From Diphasiastrum complanatum (Eukaryota; Streptophyta; Lycopodiopsida; Lycopodiales; Lycopodiaceae): a stretch of DNA of 40,045 nucleotides. The first letter of the stretch is position 1; each line of letters begins with the position of its first letter. Where the stretch lies: the NCBI GenBank assembly GCA_029204225.1, contig MU835314.1:1-40045 (forward strand), given 5' to 3'. The translations under genes were made by a program, and so were the position numbers. Below are positions 30,657-39,388 of this stretch, piece after piece. The notes below the pieces were generated by a model that did not search any database, was not told the DNA's origin, and saw nothing but the letters and a program-made list of their open reading frames with translations.

Positions 30657-31940
30657 CTTGTGGGTTGAGGAAATTACTCAGTTCCTAACGACTCAAAGAA
30701 GGCATGAGTACGATAGCAAAAAAAATTTTTTTGCTAAAAGCAGCACTCTCAACTCATAGTAGGACAGTTATACAAAAGGGATGTTGATGATATTATACAC
30801 AGGTGCGTTTATGAATATGAGATATGTCCTATCATATCTCAGGCTCATGAAGGCATTGGCGGCGGTCACTTCTCGGCTGAAGCGGCTGCTAAAATCATTC
30901 TTCGAGCGGGTTTATGGTGGCCATCCATGTTTAAGGATACTTTTGCTATCATTAAAACGTGTGATGTCTGCCAACGAGCCAAGAAAAATACAAAAGCCAA
31001 CTTCACACCGTTGACACCCATTATAGAAGGCGAAGCCTTCCATAAGTGGGGTATCAACTTTGTTGGACCAATAAGTCTGGCAGCAAAACACACTCAAGCT
31101 CGTTATATTCTAATAGCAACAAATTACGCCACTAAATGGGTTGAGACATGTGCAACAAAGAACGCCACTACCAAGACCGTCACGCGTTTTATTTATGGAA
31201 ACATTATTATGTGCTTTGGCTGTCCAATAGAGCTTGTTAGTGATCGAGGCACTCACTTCTTAAATGAAGTGACCGATAATCTCCTCCGCCATTATCTTGT
31301 TGTTCACCGCAAAAGTACTCCGTAGTATCCTAGATGTAATGGCCAGGCAGAATCCACCAACAAGACAATTTGTAAGAACTTAACCAAGATAGTAGAAACA
31401 AGCCAATCTGATTGGGAAACCAAACTACTCTCTACTATCTAGGCATACCGCACAATTCCCAAGAAGGCCACTGGATCGGTTACCCCATTCCATCTTGTAT
31501 ATGGTCAAGAGGCAGTAATGTCTGTTGAATTCTTGGTACCATCCTTGCGAGTTATGCAAGCCTTCTCCATGGATCTATGTGAGAAAGCTACCATTGAACA
31601 ACAAGTAAAAATCAGGCTCTTTACGTTAGCTCAATTGTGTGAGACCTGACTTATATTGTATCACGCACAATTGGTTAACAAACGTTCCCAAAAGGCTTGG
31701 CACGATCATCACCTGCGTTCTAAAGATTTACACTTAGGTGATCAGGTGCTTCTTTACACATTTAAAAAGCATCCAAAAAAATTGAAATTCAGAAGCGAAA
31801 GACCTTATGTTATCAATAAAATATTCCCTAATGGAGCAATCCAACTGCAAACACTTGACAAAGTACTCCTAGACACTGTCGTCAATGGTGGTCATCTACG
31901 GAGGTACTACAAAGAGTTATTTTTTGTGGATCCAATTTAA
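30657..31940 (+). pseudogene. Gypsy C: integrase
   Basis: The plus strand begins in the RNase H-integrase linker (VEEITQFL, LYKRDVDDIIHRC), then the H2C2 finger (AHEGIGGGHFS, LWWPSMFKD, CDVCQRAKK), and the core with KWGINFVGP, LVSDRGTHFLN and NGQAESTNK. The first catalytic Asp is Asn (GINF instead of GIDF). [10 protein letters not shown] and a GPY/F-like tail (KLKFRSERPYVINK) follow, ending at TAA near 31940. Stops at 31323, 31440 and 31650. This is the same OTA-type integrase as in A and B, with no chromodomain, but clearly diverged from both. Confidence 0.87.
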
Positions 31941-32378
31941 AATCCACCTTTGTTGTACATATTATTATTACAATTTTTTGTTTTATTTTGTTTCCTTATT
32001 CTACATGCTTATTTTTTAATCTCCTTCTTGTTAATATTCTTGCTCACTGCATCTGTGTATTTTTGGTGCATCTTTATATTTCATACTCTTTTTCTCTCAT
32101 CCATATTCATTCTTAGATAGAGTTATAAGTCAACAACTCCTGCTCTACACCACAGGGATAAGATTTGTCATATTTTAGGTCTAGTTCACTTTTGCACAAA
32201 TGATATCTTAAACTTTCCACTTATAGCACAAAATCGGACATTACCATGGGAATTTTTATTTTGAGACACTGTCATATTTCATTACCATGGGAATTTCTAT
32301 TTTGAGACACTGTCATATTTTACTTCAGGAAGTTCTACCACAACATTATTGAGATGCAGTACTCAAGAGTCCATTAGT
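31941..32378 (+). other. AT-rich 3' region of gypsy C
   Basis: Non-coding and T-rich. It holds a 41-bp tandem direct duplication, described separately, and then passes into the 25-bp minisatellite. No ORF of note. Confidence 0.55.
32240..32321 (+). repeat. 41-bp direct tandem duplication
   Basis: ATTACCATGGGAATTT starts at 32240 and again at 32281; the two 41-bp units (both continuing TATTTTGAGACACTGTCAT) differ by about two bases. The duplication is therefore young relative to the surrounding gypsy C integrase, which has many lesions. Confidence 0.85.
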
Positions 32379-32653
32379 CACCATCTCGACCTCGCCTATT
32401 GGTCACCATCTCGACTACGCCAGTTGATCACCATCTCGACCGCACCTGTTGGTCACCATCTCGACCGCGCCTATTGGTCACCATCCCGACTGTGCCGGTT
32501 GGTCACCTTCTCGACTGCGCCTGTTGGTCACCATCTCGACCGCGCGAGTTGGTCATCATTTCGACCACACCACTTACTAGGCATCTCGATCGTGCCAATC
32601 TGTCAACACCTCAGCCGAGCTCCTTCGTGAAGATCTCAACCACGTACCCTGCT
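32379..32653 (+). repeat. 25-bp minisatellite array 1
   Basis: Eleven head-to-tail 25-bp units with consensus CACCATCTCGACCGCGCCTGTTGGT-like sequence (here given in part: CACCATCTCGACCGCGCC then TGTTGGT). Units 1-7 are close; units 8-11 keep mainly the CTCGAC core. Scattered CTCGACCGCG cores continue to about 32815. Translated, three units give 25 residues, producing low-complexity frames of 93 and 126 codons that I do not treat as genes. Confidence 0.85.
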
Positions 32654-33476
32654 TACAGTCTCGACCGACGCCTCAACCTTCAAATCTCGACCGGGCCTCG
32701 ACAACACCATTGCTCAAGATTTTTTGAAATCTCGACCGCGTCTTCTCGTTATGATGTCGATCGGGTCAAACACTTTTAAAAAATCTCGACCATGGACATT
32801 CAACGAGTGACCATAAATACGTCAAGAACGAACACATTCTTACCTCAGCGACGTTGGCTTTGGAGAATTCATGCGACAACTTTTTGGCGATTTTCTTGCA
32901 CACCATCATTCCTGGTGCTCATCCACTCCATCGATCACTCATACTTCAGCCATCTCGTTCCTTGATTATCACGTGACACCATCCAGCCACGAGTCTGCAC
33001 GCCATCACCACAGATATCAAAACCTAATATCGCCAGAAGGTAAAACTTTTTCATTGCCAACTCTTGCACATCGAAGTGCTGAGGACTAGTGCAGCTGGAG
33101 CACAAATCATGCTCTAGTTTCACTATTGTAAAACATCTTTCCAAAACTACCACCATTCCATACTCCTTGTCTTCTCACTTCATCCTCATCTCCACCACCA
33201 TCCTCTCACCACAGCTCTTTTATTCCGCCTCTACAGACTTTCTTTCACAACCTACACATTCTGTTTCCACAGTCATCCATCGTTTCCATCCTAGCAACCT
33301 TTCCATACTCCATCGGCATCTATATATCTTTGTCTTTTTGAGCCATTCTACTTTAGACTATCTCCTCTCCAAATCCAATCTCACTCCATCAATTTCTATC
33401 CATACCCACACAACATTTTCATACACCTCCACTTCCACACATTCTCAGATCTACTTTGACCAAGTTACCCCACCTT

Positions 33477-33750
33477 CTCAACTGCGTCATCTTATCATAC
33501 TCTCAACCGCGTCACTCTTTACCCTCTCAACCATGTCATCTCTTCACCCTCTCAACCACGTCATCTCATCATCCTCTCGACCGCATCCTCTCCCAATAGA
33601 CTCGACCGCATCCTCTCCTCATAGTCTCGACCGCGTCCTCTCCTCACAGTCTCGACCACGTCCTCTTCTCACAGTCTCGACCGCGTCCTCTCCTCACAGT
33701 CTCAATCGCGTTCGTCCATCACCATCTCAACCGAGTCCACCCATCACAAT
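33477..33750 (+). repeat. 25-bp minisatellite array 2
   Basis: Eleven units of 24-25 bp, each starting CTCGACCGCGTC or CTCAACCACGTC and ending in a pyrimidine-rich filler such as CTCTCCTCACAGT. The period and CTCRACCGCG core equal those of array 1, but the filler differs. The arrays therefore share an ancestor and diverged, or grew separately from the same core. Confidence 0.85.
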
Positions 33751-33826
33751 CTCTCCCCCTCTGCATCTCTGTTACCTTTGTTACCTCTGTCTCAAATCTC
33801 AAACATGCCCATTTTTCCAGAATATC

Positions 33827-33843
33827 TTTTTTTTTTTTTTCAG
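33827..33843 (+). other. Candidate 3' splice site
   Basis: Fourteen T residues followed by CAG (33841-33843), nine bases before an ATG at 33852. This has the form of a strong plant splice acceptor. No matching donor was identified, so use is unproven. Confidence 0.25.
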
Positions 33844-33851
33844 TTTCAAGC

Positions 33852-34965
33852 ATGTCTTCCCACCAGTCCTCAACTTCAGATGATCCAAATGCAAATAAAA
33901 TCGATATCCAGATGGGTAAACTGAACAAGACAGAGATGACAACTTGATACTAGTAGGCAAGCACGTTCCTGACGTAGATTGACTTTTAGATACCTCTTCT
34001 ATCTGGGTGCCAGAGTCCATATATGTTGCACATGACCTATGCCTCTTACAACACCACCGCAAAGTCATGCAATTTCATCATCCCTCCAATGAAAAATTAT
34101 GTATACAATGTCTTTCTTTCTAGAGCAAACCTTCATAACTTCGGCTTCTCACAAATCGTCGCCACAAGGGCCAGCACTAAAAAGGCCGAATACAAGCATC
34201 ATCAAACTGGTGACAAAACAGGCAACACCAACAGCCTCCCAACAAGATCCAGTAGTAGAAGGATCCTCAATAGCAAAAGAAGACTGATAGCTCCAAGGCA
34301 ACACTGCTCGAAACACGCCAATAGAGGAGAAGAATAAAGCTCTTGGCAAAGAAAAAATCACCAGATGTCACAGATTCAGAAGAGTCAGAGTTTGAGGGAG
34401 AACAACTCACACGGAGACCACGCCACACGAGCCAGGCCACACCATCCCATTCGACATCATCAAGCTCGACAAGCTTCCAAGATGGTAGCTCCTGATCAAA
34501 CACGGCAGCCCAGCAGCACTCCTCACCCTTACAAACAATCAATGGTGGTGATGGAGCAACCTCTTCTTTGGCAGCCGACCTAGGCACAAACACCACAACC
34601 GTGTCACCAAATCAAGCAACAACTCCCCGTATATTGATTACAATGCCGACGCCGCCAAGCTCACCAAAGACACAATCTTTGGGAGGGGAGGAGCCGCTCA
34701 ACAACCACAGGCCCAGCAAGTCCATACACTCATGGACAAGTCACAGTACTTTGATGTTGCAGACCTGATGGAAATCAGTGATGATGATGCTGGAGAAGCA
34801 GATCAATCAGAAGGAAGTCTGACTCCTCCACTAACCACCACCACCACCACCACCACTGTTTCTACTAACATTGTTTCTCCACTCCCTCCACTTCCACCCT
34901 CTTTCCCTCCACAGCGTCTATTCTTTGGATTAGCTTCACCAACCCACACCCTTGATTAGTACCCA
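33852..34965 (+). pseudogene. Unrecognised Ser/Thr/Pro-rich ORF remnants after gypsy C
   Basis: ATG at 33852 opens a 31-codon frame (MSSHQSSTSDDPNANKI) ending at TGA 33945. Further plus-strand frames follow: VAHDLCLLQHHRK near 34027, SPDVTDSEESEFEGEQ near 34355, and a 75-codon frame at 34732-34959 with an acidic start (MEISDDDAGEADQSEG) and a Thr run. The location (after integrase and a spacer, same strand) and a Ser-rich start like MASSSSED of ORF3-B suggest a decayed ORF3 of gypsy C, but I could not align its body with ORF3-A or ORF3-B. Identity unknown. Confidence 0.35.
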
Positions 34966-35640
34966 ACTGTCACCAACCCTAAGTGCATCTTTTCTTACCT
35001 TTACTTTCTTGGATATAGGATCATATATCCTATAGCCCTTGCTATTTTTTCCATAGCCAACAAAGATCCCTTTGAAGGAGGTAGCATCTTCTTTCCTTCT
35101 TGTCTCCAAAGAGATGTGAACATAACAAATACATCAAAAGATCTTAAGAAAATTTACATTGGGTTTCTTATCAAACAAGGCTTGATAAGGTGAGATCCCA
35201 TCTATAGCACTACTAGGAAGTCTATTACACAAGTAATTAGCACATGTTATAGCTTCTCCCAAAATGAGATGGGAAGTGATGCATCAAGTCTCAAGGTCCT
35301 GCTTACAAGACAAACACAATAGAAAACACACTATGGAGCAACCTCCCACCAACCAAATAGAAGCAACCAATCAACTCTAGAACATAGACTCCTATTTTTC
35401 CTCTCGGCCACCCCATTTTGTTGGGGGGTGTAGGAACAAGTGTATTGCAATCTAATGCCATTGATCTCACAAAAGTCTTTCATTTTATTGGAGGTGTACT
35501 CTCCTCCATTATCACATCTTAGTGCTTTGATGGAAGTACTAAGTTGTTTCTCTACTAGAGACTTGAACTTAACGAAAGCTTCATAAACAAGACTTTTTTT
35601 TTATAGTAACTCAATCCATGTGAATCTAGTACATCATCTA
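34966..35640 (-). pseudogene. Copia E integrase, C-terminal half
   Basis: Continues from the frame that ends at 35555 after a frameshift in a run of nine T (sense A). In the new frames the minus strand gives KALRCDNGGEYTSNKMKDF (second Asp), QQNGVAERKNRS (Glu), FVGYGKNSKGYRIYDP and SKKVKVRKDALR. Several stops are present in the central part (35200-35400). The sequence ends at about 34966 without RT. Confidence 0.8.
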
Positions 35641-37207
35641 TAAAAGTTACATACATCAAGGCACCTCCATTACTTGCATGTGAAAAACTATGTACATCAA
35701 AATGTATGAGATCCAAGGGAGAGAGAGATCTTGATGAAGATCTCTTGTAAGAGGATTTGTGTGACTTTGCAAGACCACATGCCTCACACATCTTTCCACA
35801 CTTCTTGAAAGCTCTTGGTAGGCCGAGAGCTAGTTCCTTGCTTGCCATTGACTCCATAGATTGAAGATTAGGATGGCCTAATCTCTTATGCCAAAGCTCC
35901 ACTTGAGTTAGCTTCTCCCTAGCCAACACACTTTCATTTGCAACATTAGCATCCAACTTGAAAAGTGTACCTTGCTTAATGCCACTAGCTATGCACTTAT
36001 CAATTTTCAAGATGGAACAAACTCCATTCTTGAAATGTACATCTAGTCCATTGTCCATTAATTGTCCTACACTAAGCAAGTTTCTTGAAATGGTAGGAAC
36101 ATACAAAACATTATCTAGATCTATCCTTTTAGATGTGCCTAGCCAAAGAGGTATAGATCCTATGCCATCTATCTTGCATGCTTGATCACTAGCAGTGTAT
36201 ATTGACTTCTTAGAGTCATTACAAGGTAGAAGAGTAGAAAAATAATGCTTGTTAAAAGACATGTGGGAACTAGCCCCACTATCTATCCACCATGTGTCTT
36301 GACTTGAAGTTGGTATAGATGCAACCACTAAGGATGTGTTGAATCCATCCTCATCTTCTTCCTCTTGAGCAATGTTCCCTTGATCTCCATTGGCTTGTTG
36401 ATTCTTCTTCAAGTAGCATTCTAAGGCAAAGTGTCCTTTCTTTCCACAAAAGAAACACTTGAGTTTTGCCTTGTTCTTCACCTTGATTTTGGAAGTAGAT
36501 CCTCCATTCTTCATCTTGGCCTCCTTGCCTTGATTCTTCTTGAATGGATGTTGCTTCTTCTTGCCTTTAGATGTAAAGTTTGCTTTCTCCTCTCCTCCAT
36601 TAAGTGACATGCCATCCATTCTTGTCTTGAGGTGTAGAAGCCTACTCTCCTTAGCCACAAGAACATTGTGCAACTTTTCAATGGATGGAAGAGTGTCTTG
36701 AATGGCAAATGATTGGACTAAGTTGGTGAACTCATCACCTAGACCATTCAAGATGATTTGTACTAGCTTTTGATCTTGGATCTTCTCTCCTATTGCACTT
36801 AACTACTTGTTAAGAGACTTGATCCTTAGGACATACTCTTGTCCACTCTCTCCACTTCCTTTCATGCTTTGGAAAACTTGATTTCTTAGCATGAGGATTC
36901 TTGAAGTATTATTGGATTCATAGATGTTCTTTAATGAATCCCAAGCCTCTTTGGATGAGGTACAAGAAGACACCTCTTTCAAAAGGTCATTGCATACATT
37001 TAACTTTATGCAATGTAGAGCTAATCTTGCTCTCTTCTTGTATTTGGCTTGTACTTGGAGAGTTTGAGGCTCTTCCTCAACTCCTTGAACTATGTCAAAT
37101 AGATCATGGATCACTAGGAGTGATTCCATTCTCACTTTCCAAATGGAATAATTTGTGGAAGTGAGTCTCTCACTTGATTCCATCAAATATCCACCCATGG
37201 ATGACAT
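35555..37207 (-). pseudogene. Copia E gag-protease-integrase start, nearly intact
   Basis: ATG at 37207 starts SMGGYLMESSERLTSTNYSI, typical of a UBN2-type gag. One in-frame TAG near 36802 is the only break before 35555. Downstream: the helical gag (ESRLLHLKTRMDGMSL), Lys-rich linker, zinc knuckle CFFCGKKGHFALEC (near 36440), protease WWIDSGASSHMS (near 36290), VLYVPTISRNLLSVGQL, pre-integrase LWHKRLGHPNLQSM and CEACGLAKSHKSSYK, and integrase start HFDVHSFS and TFIDD. Catalytic residues of the protease and the first integrase Asp are kept. About 550 codons; gag and protease are of normal length. Confidence 0.9.
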
Positions 37208-37744
37208 TGTAGAATGAATGCTCTATCACAAAGAGTTCTGAATTTTAAAAGATCTATAAAAGGCCTAAAACTTACAAGAATGCCTATAGGCTTGTCTCTA
37301 TCAAACTAGCACACAAAGCTTGAATGATACACAAAGTTATTGCCAAAAATTCCTAGCTTTCACTCTCACAAAAAAAATTGCTTTACACTTTTCTTAGAAA
37401 TTTCACTTCAACTAAGGATCTGAACAAATCAGCCTCTAAGATCTGAACTTAGACTCTAAAAAGAAATGCTTCAATGATCCAAAATCTATTTGGTCATAGG
37501 CATTAGCTAGATTGAATCTAGGTCAATACTATGCTTCAAAAAGCACAAAAAATGAACTAGTATTGTGATTTTGGGACCAACAAACACAAAGTAACTTGAA
37601 TTGAAAGTTTCTGTATGGTTTCACACGTGTGAAAAGTACATACACAGCCTCCAAGTTGTGAACTCACCCTCTAGTATTGGCCAAAAAAAATTTTTGCCAA
37701 TGATCTTTACAAGATTTATGATTCAATGATCACTCTCTTACTTA
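37208..37744 (-). other. Copia E leader between PBS and gag
   Basis: Untranslated leader of 537 bp with no ORF. It holds a 14-bp palindromic G-box, TTCACACGTGTGAA, at 37620-37633, the same motif as in the LTRs of E and F. Confidence 0.7.
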
Positions 37745-37756
37745 GCTCTGATACCA
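37745..37756 (-). other. Primer-binding site of copia E
   Basis: The plus strand GCTCTGATACCA is TGGTATCAGAGC on the minus strand, directly next to the LTR end (TGATAAATTTTAC at 37757). It is complementary to plant initiator tRNA-Met. Confidence 0.9.
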
Positions 37757-38395
37757 TGATAAATTTTACAGTTTTTAGGACAATAATGATTGTACTTTAC
37801 AATCATAGAGAGTTATTGGTTGCCTAATCAATGGATCTATCAAATTCTACACATTAGATCTTGATCTAGATTCACTACACTTGGATTTAAGCAAGAGCAA
37901 TGGATCAACACATCATTAATTAGTGAAGGAGGCTTCACATGTGTGGAGTACTGTCCACAATACGGCCTGCACCTTAAACAACAAGTACAATAATCCTAGA
38001 TAGCAAACATTCATAGAATTCACTAGACAAATGACTAGAAACCTCACAAAAGTGTAGAATGCAAAAGTCTCATCAATCTTCTTAGCAAAATGATGATCCT
38101 TTTATGGATCAAGTACATCCACGAGTCTGGTACAGTCTTCACACGTGTGAAGACTGCCACATCACTCAGATCTATCCATTTGATCCATCCTTGATCCTTA
38201 TCCAAAAGTTGACCTTCTAGAATATGGCTAAAATCCAAAAAATTGGTCTTCTAGAATATAGGAATATTCCCTACAATATAGGATCAAAGACAAATGGTCA
38301 ACTCTTATCTTCTAGTAATCTATACACACGTGTGAACATCCACTTGCCATGTGGGAGCATTTACTCATGCACATGCAAGGAAAAGCTAATTTCTA
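37757..38395 (-). repeat. 5' LTR of copia E
   Basis: It begins at the PBS (TGATAAATTT on the plus strand, so CA at the LTR end on the minus strand). The outer end at about 38395 is set by where gypsy RNase H coding starts; the expected TG is not clear there (minus strand CCTAGAAATTAG). Inside are a 24-bp perfect palindrome at 38133-38156, CACACGTGTG at 38325-38334, and a degenerate CACATGTGTG at 37936. Part of it (GGCCGTA...TGTGAAGCCT) is similar to the LTR of element F. Confidence 0.75.
38133..38156. promoter_or_regulatory. 24-bp perfect palindrome with G-box core
   Basis: The left arm is CAGTCTTCACAC and the right arm is its exact reverse complement, with CACGTG at the centre. It lies in the LTR of copia E. 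CACGTG is the G-box bound by plant bZIP and bHLH factors; a promoter role is inferred. The 24-bp symmetry exceeds what one dimer needs and could also form a cruciform. Confidence 0.5.
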
Positions 38396-38690
38396 GGTGA
38401 TGGGTTCCTTTCGGAATGACTACGCGGAAATTAAATTCCTCTAATATCAACAGCCATTGAGCTATACGTCCCGTTTTATAGGATTTATTAACAATATATA
38501 ACAAGGCTTGATGGTCGGTGTAGAAGACAAAGGTTTGGCCTAGTAAATAATGTCTTAGTTGTTGAACAACATAGACCGTTGCCAATGCTTCTCACTCGGT
38601 TGTGGTACAGTTTACTTCAGCAGGCACCAGTTGCCTATTGAAGAAACGTATTGGAAAATCTTTGCCATACTCGTCCAGTTGTGCAAGAAG
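38396..38690 (-). pseudogene. Gypsy RNase H fragment between elements E and F
   Basis: The minus strand gives DFPIRFFNRQLVPAEVN, then EALATVYVVQQLRHYLLGQ, FYTDHQALLYIVNKSYKTGR and FNFRVVIPKGTHHL. These are the gypsy RNase H landmarks up to the usual GKQHVVADHLSR point, where the E LTR cuts in. One stop near 38597. It is cut on the right by the F LTR at 38691. It may come from the same lineage as gypsy C but is on the opposite strand. Confidence 0.85.
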
Positions 38691-39375
38691 TGTTAAAAAT
38701 TCACAATTCTAGCTTGACTAGTTTTGGTCATATGACTTGTAAATAGTTAGATGGTCATGATGTGGCTTTGTCACACGTGCCAAATAGCATAGGATTCTTT
38801 TCATAAGGATGTTCTCAAGTAGACCTAAGTGTTAGAACCTTTGGAATGAGTCCAAATTATGCTTAGATACAAGGGAGAAAAAATAGGAGCTATTTTTGGT
38901 AATTTTTGCATTGTTGAGGGATCTCCAAGATTCCAACCCTAACTTGGTAGGGATGAAAGTTATCCACCAAAATTAGCATTAGGGATAGGTTTAGGGCTAC
39001 TCATACCTGCCCAAAACCGTGATGGATCATGTATATATAGGTGATGATATCTCACCAAAATCAATCAAGCAATTTCATGTTTTTTCTCTCATAATGGTGC
39101 AATTGCTCTCTATGTTCATAATTGTTTGAGTACTTGTGATTACTAATGATTATAGGATTGAATGTAGGTCTGGTGTACAGTACTCAGACTGTGGGAGGCC
39201 GTACTTTCACACGTGTGAAGCCTTCTTCAAGGATTTGGGCCATTTAGTGAGGTTCAAGCATAGATTTTTGATGGATTTTGATGGTTCAACTTGTGCTAAT
39301 CTTATGAAATCATAATCTATTGTTTCCCTCATCATTTCAAGTGTTTTAGGATCCTTATTTGCTGTAGTTTTTACA
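38691..39375 (+). repeat. 5' LTR of element F, 685 bp
   Basis: Starts TGTTAAAAATTC inside the gypsy RNase H fragment and ends TTTTTACA directly before a PBS. A TATATATA box is at 39032-39039, and a palindromic G-box TTCACACGTGTGAA at 39206-39219, with a partial CACACGTGCC at 38772. The 3' LTR is beyond the window. Confidence 0.85.
39206..39219. promoter_or_regulatory. Palindromic G-box in LTR of F
   Basis: TTCACACGTGTGAA, the same 14-mer as in the leader and LTR of copia E. It lies about 170 bp downstream of the TATA box, so within the transcribed part of the LTR. Confidence 0.45.
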
Positions 39376-39388
39376 TGGTATCAGAGCC
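39376..39388 (+). other. Primer-binding site of element F
   Basis: TGGTATCAGAGCC follows the LTR end TTACA directly. It is complementary to the 3' end of plant initiator tRNA-Met. Confidence 0.92.

Larger units (their letters stand above)
33089..33883 (+). other. Low-complexity 264-codon open frame, probably not a gene
   Basis: The frame is open because the DNA is pyrimidine-rich and poor in stop codons. Its product is Ser/Thr/Pro/Leu-rich, and its C-terminal third is a 25-residue repeat generated by minisatellite array 2. A TATATAT motif lies at 33321-33327. No domain is visible. It is more likely untranslated 3' or leader sequence of a retroelement than a coding gene. Confidence 0.5.
34966..38395 (-). 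mobile_element. Copia E: minus-strand element, 3' truncated
   Basis: Order on the minus strand: LTR (38395-37757), PBS, 537-bp leader, gag, protease, pre-integrase and integrase up to KVKVRKDALRVGD near 34970, where it stops. RT, RNase H and 3' LTR are absent. It is inserted in or joined to a gypsy RNase H on its right side. Confidence 0.88.

Noticed and set aside
32379-33750. Regular repeats resembling a CRISPR array
   Set aside because: The 25-bp units are directly contiguous with no unique spacers, units drift gradually, and the setting is plant retroelement DNA. It is a minisatellite.
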